From contig CANTFK010000617.1 of assembly GCA_947646735.1 (NCBI GenBank), forward strand, positions 1 through 30,641: a stretch of DNA of 30,641 bases, written 5' to 3'. A program made the translations under genes and the position numbers. Below are positions 1-8,947 of this stretch, in pieces. The notes under the pieces are model-generated. The model had not been told where the DNA came from, ran no database searches, and was given only the letters and a program-made list of their open reading frames with translations. Source of the stretch: Peronospora farinosa. Lineage: Eukaryota > Oomycota > Peronosporomycetes > Peronosporales > Peronosporaceae. Within the stretch, counting starts at the first letter, position 1, and every line of letters begins with the position of its first letter.

Positions 1-46
1 GGGCAGAAGCCACAAACACGGCAGCTTTAGTTGGGGTGGCCGCCAT
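1..46 (-). CDS. possible 5' end of a divergent gene (partial)
   Basis: On the minus strand an ATG at 46-44 opens a frame that stays open to the window edge and reads MAATPTKAAVFVASA. The start has a favourable context (purine at -3, G at +4) and lies 217 bp from the start of the plus-strand methyltransferase gene, a plausible divergent promoter spacing. Only 15 codons are visible, so no family can be named and chance is not excluded. Confidence 0.25.
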   Translation of the reverse strand, partial: MAATPTKAAVFVASA

Positions 47-263
47 GATAGATATCAATTTGAAGTGGATTGGCCACCACTGATAAGTAATGACTTGGAT
101 TCAGTATGGGTATCTGAACAACGGAGCATCGCACGTCGCAAAAATATTAACATCGAAAGTATTACAATTGGTGTAGTACAAAACCAATGTAGCTCTTACA
201 ATAGTACTTTGCATTACTATCATATACTACCAGTTTGACACCACGTATGAATAATTGGCCATC

Positions 264-1802
264 ATGGCATCACTGGACATCACGACGTTAGCTGCTTTTT
301 CCGTATGTTTTCCTGACCAAGTCGAAAAGAATCTACGTGCTGCATATAGTGAACCTCATTGGACCAATATCAAGCGTGCTCTTGCTCGACCGTAAGTATT
401 ATTGAAAACCATGTCAAAGTCCCCCTTACACATTCAACTAATATTTTTTTTATTGAATACAATGTAATCAGACCTGCGTTTACTGCTGTTCGAGTAAATA
501 CATTGAAATTGTCACGTGATGAAGCATTGCAAGCTCTTAAACCTCATTTGGACAAGTTTAATACTGAATTAGTAGAGCTCGATACCAGTCGTCAGCCAAT
601 TGAAGCCTTTGTCCATCCATCGTTACCGGACGTGATAATGATTCCTTCATCACCCAGTGGACAAGTCATTGTCAAGTTTAATTCGGAACTCAAGAGCATC
701 GTTGTGGATCGACTTTGTGGCGAAGCAGTGCTACGTGGGAGCGACATTTTTGCTCGAGGAGTTATGAGTGCCAGCAGTGGCATTAATGCTGAAGATCAGG
801 TCAATGTCTTTGTTGATCTTGACCACAACCACACGCGTGGAAGTGACTTTGCAACACACAGGGGACGCAAGCTTTTGATTGCCCGTGGCGTGACCAAGAT
901 GGCAAGAACGGAGATATTCCGTGCTGTGAGAGGACAGGCAGTGACTCAATTGGTCCGAGTTTGTCCTGATGCACCACCGATGAACGGTGTATTACGGGGT
1001 CAGATCTACGTGCAGAATTTGCCGTGTTCGGTGGTTGCACATGCATTGGATCCGCAAGAGGGCGATGTGATTCTAGACATGTGTGCAGCGCCCGGAGGAA
1101 AAACTTCCCCACGTGGCTACTTTGATGCGAAATAAAGGCGCACTAATAGCTTGCGATCGCTCGAAGCGGAAAGCACTGGAGCTACGTACATTGTGCGAAG
1201 ATCTTCAACTCGAGTGTGTCGTACCGCTTAAGATGGATTCAACCCATGCTGTGCTACCTAAAGAGAAGGTCGACACAATGCTGGCTGCCACGCAAGAAAA
1301 GACTTCACGAGTGTGGCGCAGGTTATAGCTCGCGCAAAGGAGAACACTCCAGGCCAAGCGCGCTTGTTGCTGGTGGAGGGATTCTTTCCTGAAACTTTCG
1401 ACCGTATCTTGCTAGACCCGCCTTGCTCAGCGCTAGGCTTGCGTCCACGGTTGCTTCACGCTAGTGATACGGACAACTTGGACGAGTTTGTCAAGATGCA
1501 GCGCAACTTTTTTGTGGGTTGCAGCATTCCTACTTAAACCTGGCGGCACGCTCGTGTACTCGACATGCACGATCAATCCGAAAGAGAACGAGCAGATGGT
1601 GCATCACGCGCTCGAAAATTATCCGCTGAAACTTGTTTCTCAAGGCAAAGCTCACCTCGGCGACCGCGGGCTGCCAGGTCAGGGCCTCAACGAGCACGAA
1701 GCGTCCCTCGTACAACGCTTTGACCCATCGAACATTGAGCTAGATACCATGGGCTTCTTTTGCGCCAAGTTCCTCAAGACAGGACCTATCCGACAGGAGT
1801 AG
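264..1802 (+). CDS. NSUN6-like RNA (cytosine-5) methyltransferase, frame-disrupted
   Basis: Likely an S-adenosylmethionine-dependent RNA m5C methyltransferase of the NSUN6 type, which in animals modifies tRNA and mRNA. Exon 1 is 264-391. An intron at 392-471 (GTAAGT..CAG, 80 bp) splices phase 2 into exon 2. Exon 2 carries an N-terminal helical part, a PUA-like segment (about 700-970), the SAM-binding motif LDMCAAPGGKT (about 1073-1105), the motif IV cysteine in LLDPPCS and the motif VI cysteine in STCTI, and the family-like end RFDPS...GFFCAKF. Frame changes occur three times: one extra base at C4 1107-1110, one missing at A4 1297-1300, and one extra in the T6/G3 tract 1508-1518. Allowing for these, the length is about 485 residues, close to the roughly 470 usual for NSUN6. 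All motifs survive, so these are either assembly errors or a very young pseudogene. The start is chosen because it puts a good splice donor in frame. Confidence 0.8.
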
Positions 1803-3450
1803 ATTACTGCAGCATATTCCGCAGTAATAGCGGAATATAGCTACGACCCAACGATGTTCCTGCTCTTTACCTCTCCATGCTTGCAAGTGCGAGCAAACGT
1901 CGAGTTCAAGGTGACCAGCATCATCGTCTCATAGTCGAGTGACATGGATGTCGAAAACCTGCCAGCGTCACATACCCCTTACATCTTCTACCCAACATAT
2001 TCCTAACTTAACAGGCCTGCAAGATCCAACCCAATCGTTTTCATGCCTCAAACTTCCAGCAAAGCATCAATCAGGACGCCATCATCTGGGAAACATACAA
2101 GAGGAACGACATTCATCGTGAACGTCGTCTTTTTGTGCAAACATCGAGCTCCACAGAAGTCAAAGACAGGATCGTAAAAATGCTGATGGAGACTGCGCGC
2201 CCGGTTAGCAGACCGTCGTGAGATCGTATCATCGACATCGAGTCTTTCTACCACTTGTTCGTTCCACGATTAACGCTACGCCATGCAGTACCTACCACGA
2301 CAAAAGTCTATGCGACTGGCACCCACAAACCGAAGGTGGTCAAGACACTCGAACCCGATCGCATGAGCGAGTTGCTACTCGCAGCTACAGGTGCTGACGC
2401 CGTTTGTCAAAGAAGCACGATCTGCGAACTAACATCTAAATGAGAGCCTAACTATATTCACGTCATACGTCTACGACTAGATATGCCTCGTAAGCATTCC
2501 ATCCTTTTGATCAATCCTCTTTTACATAAAGAGACAAAGAGGAAAAGCGTGGTGTTGAAGAATGTGTTTCCGTGCATGTACGACAGGATGTATACATCTG
2601 TCCCCGGGAGGTCAACGAGCCAGTCCATACTAGCGACCTCGTAGTGATCTACACTATGATGTTCCGACAGCAAAACGTTGCATGGCAATAAATTGTTGAG
2701 CCTTCAGGCCTTTCAGATCTCGTTAAATGCAGGACATCAACTACCTGATCCTCAAACCATGGTCCGACATGTATTGCTTGAAGGTCAGACAGAACCAGTT
2801 GATTCTAAAGCACTAGCAGCTAGTAGTTGAGACAGTTCATACCATTCATCCGCGTCAAAAAAAGTTCCAGACTCAATATGAAGCTGCATTAGACATCCAG
2901 AAACGCCCGACCAGCGCCTGTCGCCTGCCAATGGGCAAAGCATTCGCATTTTCCGGTCCAAGCTGTTGTCACAGCTGTAGCTTTTTCAACCGATGCGTTC
3001 ACAGTCAAATCCCGTCACAACATTCAAGTATTCAGCTGCTGATGAGGGAAGGCTGAATGTATTTGCTTCGGACCCAGAACCAGGTCAGTCATGAAAAGCC
3101 AGCACGCTCTACGACACGATGACCATTTTCAAGTCTTAGCATTGTTAGGTGCTCCCCTAATAGGCTGCAATCATCCCCATACTGTAGTAATTCAAGTCAA
3201 ATGTACCCCGGCACGCAAGGCTATTCTATTCACCAGCTGGAACCATAGGGGACTGTACCATCGTGTATAATACAGGTTTGACAGCTGAGGTTGTGGCAAG
3301 ACCTTGCGTCGTTCCACCGAGCACGTGAAAGGGATCTGCTTTTACGTGTAAACGTTAGTATTTTTTTCTGTGGCCGCGCATCGATCGACAAATCCACTCT
3401 TGTCTCGCAGTGTAAATAATTCTAGGTTGCAAGCACTTGTCAGCAACAGA
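1803..3450. other. gene-poor stretch between methyltransferase and first CAP gene
   Basis: About 1.65 kb with no intact gene. The central part, about 2012-3091, shows a plus-strand frame with fewer stops than expected and is listed separately. I see no tRNA, no terminal repeats and no recognisable transposase. The last 100 bp should hold the promoter and 5' leader of the CAP gene that starts at 3451. Confidence 0.6.
2012..3091 (+). pseudogene. possible decayed protein-coding frame, family unknown
   Basis: Reading one constant frame (codons starting at 2033, 2036 and so on), I find about nine stops in about 360 codons, fewer than random DNA of this composition would give. All are TGA or TAG. 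The translated pieces have ordinary protein composition, for example WETYKRNDIHRERRLFV near 2093 and KVVKTLEPDRMSELLLAA near 2330, and the frame stays the same across stops at 2219 and 2441. This fits an old gene eroded mainly by substitutions. I do not recognise the family, and chance openness is a real alternative. Confidence 0.25.
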
Positions 3451-5375
3451 ATGAAAGTATCAACAAGTCTCGTTGTGGCAGCTGTCTTGGTTGCATTGAG
3501 CACGAGCGTAAACGCCAAGACGGCGAGCACATCCGTCTTTGCATCAGAGCCATCAGATAGTGATCCCACCGAGGAACTATCGTTGAGCTCGGAGTCCACG
3601 GCCGAACAATCGGACAAAGATAACTCGAAATCTCTGGTCGATACGAAAGACGCCACGGGCGACCCACCTGAAGATCTATACGATTTCGATGCACCTTGTG
3701 CATCGGATGACGGAGACACGAAGAAAGGCCTCACGGGGGAACAATCTGAAGAAGATAGCTCGACCCCGCTATACGATTTCGATGCACCTTGTGAACCGGA
3801 TGGAGGAGACACGAAGGGAGGTCTCACGGACGAACAATCTGACGAAGATAGCTCGACCCCGCTCTACGATTTCAGCTCGCCTTCTTGCGCATCGGATCCG
3901 GACCAAATTGGCGGCTTTACTGATGAAGAAAAAGCGATCTGGATCGAGCGTCACAACTATTTCCGAGTAGCAGCTTTGCCCTGGGCAGCAGGTAATATGA
4001 AACGAATGAATTGGGACGATGAGTTGGCCAAGGAAGCCGCATCGACGGCTGAAAGTTGCACTGCTGAAACAACTGCCGGTCTTAACGTCTTTAAGGCCAC
4101 GTCAACGGACTCATCATCGGTGATTGACGAAGCGCTCAATGATTGGGCTGTCAAGCCTGCACTGTCTAATATCGGATCAGTCGTTCCGCCGGCAAAAGGA
4201 AGGCGATTCCGTTGGCGCGGGACTTTACAACTCATACACACAAGTGATCTGGGCTGAAACGACTAGCGTCGGATGTGCGATGGCCAGTTGCTCTGGCGGA
4301 TCGATGGTCGTGTGTAAATACTCGCCGGCAGGGAACGACGGCAAGTCGCCATGGTTTGTCCACGCTGCACAGGCGAAGCTTTGTCCGACAGGAACCACAG
4401 CTGTTCTCGGGCTTTGCGTTGTTGAAGGAGACCCGGCCAATAAACTTATTGCGCCAATCCCCAAAGGAAAATCGAGTCTCGAGGTTTATTCAACGTTCAT
4501 AGCCGACATCATGGCAACAATTCTGAAAGCAGCAAAGGCGAGAGATGCGCCTGGAGCCGATCCCGTAGCTGTAGTTTCTCCGGATGGATCAGTATCCGAA
4601 TTGACTAAAGAACCGAGTGCCTCCGATACGGAAGCATCACCAGATCCCTTAACTGATGACAAAACCGAAGCGACCGGTGAAGGAAAGGAGGCCACCAGTG
4701 AAGACCTCTCAACCTCGGATTTGTCCACTTTGACGGGCTCCCTGCCGCAAAAGAGCAAGTCGCTTGATATGTTTAAGGATTTAGGTGAGAGCTCGGAGAC
4801 CAGTCCATCCACGTCCTCTGGAGAAAAATCTTCAGGTACAGTGAAGCCTAGCTCGGAAAGTGGTGGGGACAATGAAACGCCAACCGAGTCGGCTGAGCTG
4901 GGTGACCCTACCAAAGAAGAATCGGCAGAGCTGGGGTGACCCTACTAAACAAGAATCGGCAGAGCTGGGTGACCCTACCAAAGAAGAATCGGCTGAGCTG
5001 GGTGACCCTACTAAACAAGAATCGGCAGAGCTGGGTGACCCTACCAAAGAAGAATCGGCTGAGCTGGGTGACCCTACTAAACAAGAATCGGCTGAGCTGG
5101 GTGACCCTGCCAAACAAGAATCGGCTGAGCTGGGTGACCCTACCAAACAAGAATCGGCTGAGCTGGGTACCTCCTCGAACTCGGATTTGAAAGCTACAGC
5201 CATGGCGAACACCCAGTCGTCCATTATCACTAGTAACGGTGGTGGACCGTCGCCAGCAGCTATCGCCGGTATAGTTGTGGCGGGTGTCGTGGCCGTTGCC
5301 GTCGTGGCTGTCTTCATAAGCTATCGTAAGAATCAGCAGCGACAGCGTGATATTATGCAAGACGGTGGTGTTTAA
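3451..5375 (+). CDS. CAP-domain (SCP/PR-1-like) membrane-anchored protein 1, frame-disrupted
   Basis: First of three tandem CAP genes. The ATG at 3451 starts a signal peptide (MKVSTSLVVAAVLVALSTSVNA) matching the start of the third copy; an in-frame region upstream is not secretory, so it was rejected as the start. Next come an acidic region with two and a part 31-residue repeats (LYDFDAPC...), a CAP domain (about 3910-4430) with IERHNYFR (His168), TQVIWAETTSVGCA and CSGGSMVVC, an acidic Ser/Thr/Glu stalk, about 8.5 copies of an 11-residue repeat (4889-5168), a membrane span near 5245-5315 and the basic tail SYRKNQQRQRDIMQDGG. There are two one-base insertions: in the A4/GGAAGG stretch 4194-4203 inside the CAP domain, and in G4 4933-4936 inside the stalk. 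Discounting them gives about 640 residues. CAP proteins are usually secreted and often bind sterols or lipids; the role here is unknown. Confidence 0.82.
3676..3870 (+). repeat. 93-bp tandem repeat in first CAP gene, two copies plus part
   Basis: Units begin at 3676, 3769 and 3862, each with the codons for LYDF, spaced exactly 93 bp (31 codons). They encode an acidic segment with single cysteines (DAPC) between the signal peptide and the CAP domain. The other two CAP genes have no such insert. Confidence 0.85.
4889..5168 (+). repeat. 33-bp tandem repeat (about 8.5 copies) in the stalk of the first CAP gene
   Basis: The unit encodes SAELGDPTKQE or SAELGDPTKEE, 11 residues in 33 bp. Copies differ mainly at the Q/E codon and at ACC/ACT/GCC. 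One copy is 34 bp because of an extra G in 4933-4936. Because the unit is a multiple of three, several other frames on both strands also stay open through the array; these are by-products. Confidence 0.95.
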
Positions 5376-5959
5376 GTCCAAGGAAAAATTTCGCGACCAT
5401 CAAGTTCGAGCCCACATTGTAGGGATATTGCAAGGGTGATTGAGTGATTGAGTGCTACCATAGCGGTGAGGACAAGCATTGGTGATCAGAAAAACCAACG
5501 ATAAAGTCAATTGTTTTTTTTCTTTTTACTTCTACAGCCATGATGGCATGATTTGAATGTAAAAAAGTTCGTGCATGATATAAACAAGCACCTTGTGCTA
5601 TTCAACTTGACGATGCATATTCACACACTGAGACATTCTAATTCTTCAAAGTCATATGAATGAGGTGGGTAGGTATTCAGGGTGACAAAAATGTACTGAT
5701 TTGATTGAATTCGTCAAGTCGCCCCTTTTTCAAATCAATTTGTATGAAAGGTTCCTTGTAGTTCTTTTGGTAGCTCAAATATTACAGTACTATTATTAAT
5801 TCTAAGAGGCTATCGTTTCGACGTGTGTGTCTTACAATTTGCAACTGTAAAAGCGCAGCAGAAAAAAAGTTACGTCAGACATAAATTACCGAGTCAGTAG
5901 TACCTTGTGCTTTCATTCTTTCATATTTTAATTTGATTATCAGCGTGAAACAAGACCTC
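5376..5959. other. intergenic region between CAP genes 1 and 2
   Basis: 584 bp, AT-rich, with no coding frame I can support. The last 50 bp contain an Inr-like start site, listed separately. A poly-T/poly-C pyrimidine stretch near 5510-5530 lies about 140 bp after the upstream stop codon. Confidence 0.6.
5912..5928 (+). promoter_or_regulatory. Inr/FPR-like transcription start for CAP gene 2
   Basis: TTCATTCTTTCATATTT fits the oomycete core promoter pattern of a TCATTYY initiator followed by a CAWTTT-type flanking element. It lies about 48 bp before the chosen ATG at 5960. The match is by eye. Confidence 0.45.
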
Positions 5960-7580
5960 ATGTTCATGCCACTTATTATAACCTTATTAATTGTAACGAT
6001 AGTGATCGTATATGCCGATAACAACAGCTTTAGTCCAGTAGACGAGGCAATTTGGCTTGACCGTCTCAATTATTTTCGTACCACGGGCTTACCTTGGTCA
6101 GCAGCAAATATGCAACGAATTGGATGGAAGAATGACTTGGCAAAGACTGCTGCTTCTAGTGCAGCCAAGTGTTCAGCTACGACAGGACCAGGTGTGAATG
6201 TATACCAGTCATCATCATTATCATCTACGTCATTGTCTATTATTGACGAAGCTATTCAGGAATGGGTGGTTGAGACGTCCATGAAAACACTCAGGACACT
6301 TGCACAACCAGGTGCTTTGGGTGTTGAAATTGGAAAAGGAACGTACAATGCTTACTCTCAGATTCTCTGGGCATCAACGACTAGTGTTGGGTGTGCATTG
6401 GCCAGTTGTTCAGGGGGTAAAATGGTCGTGTGCGAATTTTCACCACCAGGAAACGACGGGTCTTCAGCCTGGTACGTTCATGCCGAGCCGGCATCAAAGT
6501 GTCCGTCGGGGACGACGGCATCACAGGGACTATGTGGTGAGAAGGAAGATACAGCTAACAAACAGATTGCTCTTATTCCGGCTGGCAAGTTGACGTATGA
6601 AGTATATTCAGCCTATGTAGCTAACATGCAGACTGTATTGGTTGAGGCGGCACGTCGGATTGCCAATGGTGAAAAGCCACCGACGGTTCCGCCTGCTGCT
6701 ACGACAGCAACGCCGACCTCCTCATCTTTGAAGACACCTTCGAAAACGCCTTCGGTTAGCTCGAATGAGGATGTTGGTGATACTAAGAAAAGTGCAACGG
6801 ATGAAGACTCCGTCGTCGTCAAAGACGCATTCAGTTAGCTCGAATGAGGATGTTGGTGATACCAAGAAAAGTGCAACGGAGAAGACTCCGTCGTCGTCAA
6901 AGACGCATTCGGTTAGCTCGAATGAGGATGTTGATGATACTAAGAAAAGTGCAACGGAGAAGACTCCGTCGTCTTCAAAGACGCATTCAGTTAGCTCGGA
7001 TGAGGATGTTGGTGATACCAAGAAAAGTGCAACGGAGAAGACTCCGTCGTCTTCAAAGACGCATTCGGTTAGCTCGGATGAGGATGTTGGTGATACCAAG
7101 ACTAGTGCAATGGATGAGACTCCTTCACCTTCAACGAAAACCGGTAAGGAGTCGACGTCTACATCAAAAAAACCCGACAAAACTAGTACGCATTCTTCTA
7201 TGGAGACCTCAACGGAACAAGAGGAAGACTTGGTACCTGGAACGGTCAAGGCGAGCTCTGACAAAGGCTCGACCTTTACAAATGAGAAACCGTCGACAAA
7301 GAATCCGACTTCGAGCAGCCCTACCAGCACTTCAAGCAAACCAGATAATGATGAGAGTTTACCACCTACCACCCCAATGTCTGGCTCAAGTCCTGCACCG
7401 AGCACAATGACTGTCACTCAGCATAAGGGCGTTGAATCGAACATCTCGGTTGCTGGTATAACTGGAATATCCGTGCTTGTTATCGTTTGTATTGCGGCTT
7501 TTGGTGTGGTCATGAGCTATAAGAGGAACCAGCGACGTCAACGGGAAATTATGCGGGATGGCGGTATTCGGGTTGATTAA
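5960..7580 (+). CDS. CAP-domain (SCP/PR-1-like) membrane-anchored protein 2, frame-disrupted
   Basis: Second CAP paralogue. The ATG at 5960 starts a strong hydrophobic signal peptide (MFMPLIITLLIVTIVIVYA). The CAP domain runs about 6030-6520 with YSQILWASTTSVGCALASC and CEFSPPGN, close to the third copy. In the first helix the usual HN..R reads LDRLNYFR, so the cavity histidine is leucine at residue 36. A Ser/Thr/Pro stalk follows, with five copies of a 78-bp repeat (about 6740-7130), then a membrane span near 7440-7515 and a basic tail SYKRNQRRQREIMRDGG nearly identical in pattern to that of gene 1. One extra base at 6801-6805 in the first repeat unit shifts the frame, so as written the protein ends at 6838 without the anchor. 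With the lesion ignored the length is about 539 residues. There is no frame break in the CAP domain itself. Confidence 0.82.
6740..7130 (+). repeat. 78-bp tandem repeat (five copies) in the stalk of the second CAP gene
   Basis: The GTTAGCTCG landmark recurs at 6755, 6834, 6912, 6990 and 7068. Spacings are 79, 78, 78 and 78, so the first unit holds one extra base. The unit encodes 26 residues, about KTPSSSKTHSVSSNEDVGDT followed by KKSATE. Two other plus-strand frames and a minus-strand frame also remain open through it, which follows from the multiple-of-three unit. Confidence 0.95.
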
Positions 7581-8947
7581 GCTAGAACAGTCGGTTCAAG
7601 TCTTAAGCGTTATTTGTTAGAAACGAAGGGGTGGCAGTTGTAAATTACGACTTGGTTTGACCTACGAGGTAAAATTAGTTGGATACGTGTAAAGAAGAAT
7701 GTATGTGGTGTTTGTTCCGCATGAAATGATACAATAAATGTGGCCAACTGCTCTAAAAACTCAAAAGGTATACGCAAAGATTTTCCTCATTGTATAGTAA
7801 GTAGTATCTAAAGACGATAGGATTGACATTGCTGGTAGGCTCAGAGGCAGATTAAACTATAGATGCAGCTGTTGTCGCCAGTCAAAAACCTCGTCCGTCC
7901 GAATACATGTAGTCGGACTACCACCACAAGCCGCACACTGTCTCTTTTTTCGGTGGACTGACTACGCTCCTTTCTCCGTCACATCTGACGTAGAAAGGGA
8001 TGTAGTCGTCAGTCATGACGTGCATGGGAGGAGGCATGGTAATGTCTCAGCGTATCCAGTCCATTTACGACCTCAGCCAATGCAACGTCAGAATGAGATC
8101 ATTATGAACAATCATATCTTGAGCTTGCGTATTTCTACTACTGGTCTGCCAGGTTTTTTTAGACGAACGCATCATCGCTCTTTGCCTACAACCACGTGAG
8201 CACTGCAAATTTTTCTTCTTGTCACAGATCTGTCTTTAGAAACTAGAGGTTGTATCTAGAGTGCGCTATCTTCGTTTACCACTTACTTACTTACAAGTGA
8301 TTCGTACCTCAATTATAGCCCTCACATGAAAAGCTTTGTACAGCACTCGCACCAATAGCCTCCTCATGCTGTTGCACACTGGTCATATCGTGTTTTAAGA
8401 CTAGACGACGCACAATCGACACTCTCTTTTTTGCTAATAAAGTACAATCCCATAATGTATCTCTCCCGCCTTGTCCATTTTAACACTATCTGAATTTTGC
8501 TGTTGAATATTAGAAGAGATGTGCACGCTTTAAAAACTTTAATACTACCACTCTGCGAAAAAAATGTCAATAAGAAGGTCAATGAAGTGAGTGCAAAAGA
8601 AGGAAGACCATTATTGTCAAAAACTAACAAAAGTGATGTAGAAACCTTTGCAACAAATGTAGAATTATCGCACAAAAACATTTGTCTGTTGTGCTACATT
8701 AACAACATGCTGAGTATTGTCCTAAGCATATACTAATTGTCTTGTACATTTTGTAGATTCCAATCGTGCCGTTTTTGTTTGGCATGTACATCTTCGATTT
8801 TTAGCCCAGCTGGGAACCGGATTGATTACAAGCCAGTCTGATCAATAGAACCGTGTCGCAACGTGATACTAGTTAGCGAAAGCTTGACGAGATGGCCACT
8901 TTTGCATTCTTTTGCTCTACAGTTTATTGAATTGTTATCTAAAGACA
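7581..8947. other. intergenic region between CAP genes 2 and 3
   Basis: 1.37 kb with no gene I can support. It holds a long imperfect hairpin (7956-8014), a smaller inverted pair GTCCGA/TCGGAC at 7897-7918, and a short open stretch near 8497-8736 that lacks an ATG near its start, has Lys/Asn/Leu-rich composition and shows no domain. Possible relic of a mobile element, but no terminal repeats or enzyme motifs are visible. Confidence 0.55.
7956..8014. repeat. imperfect inverted repeat / hairpin, about 26-bp arms
   Basis: The left arm begins GACTGACTACGCTCCTTTCT and the reverse complement of the right arm begins GACTGACGACTACATCCCTT. The two align over about 26 bp with a few mismatches and a short gap, and the CCTTTCT/AGAAAGG core is exact. 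The loop is only a few bases. It could be a MITE or LTR fragment, or a structured element. Confidence 0.6.

Noticed and set aside
3370..3450. 27-residue N-terminal extension of CAP gene 1
   Set aside because: The extension is not hydrophobic and would bury the signal peptide that begins at 3451 and matches CAP gene 3.
4936..5190. Lys/Asn/Trp-rich open frame through the 33-bp repeats, and minus-strand frames over the same array
   Set aside because: Produced by a repeat unit divisible by three; only the SAELGD frame continues into a membrane span and a conserved tail.
6844..7410. Arg/Met-rich and Val/Leu-rich alternative frames over the 78-bp repeats
   Set aside because: Same cause; composition is implausible and the CAP frame explains the region.
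7590..7610. tRNA-like GGTTCAAGTC after CAP gene 2
   Set aside because: No acceptor stem, D arm or anticodon arm can be paired around it; no tRNA gene was found in the window.
8497..8736. 79-codon open stretch between CAP genes 2 and 3
   Set aside because: Begins at TTG without a near ATG, shows no domain, and is within chance length for AT-rich DNA.
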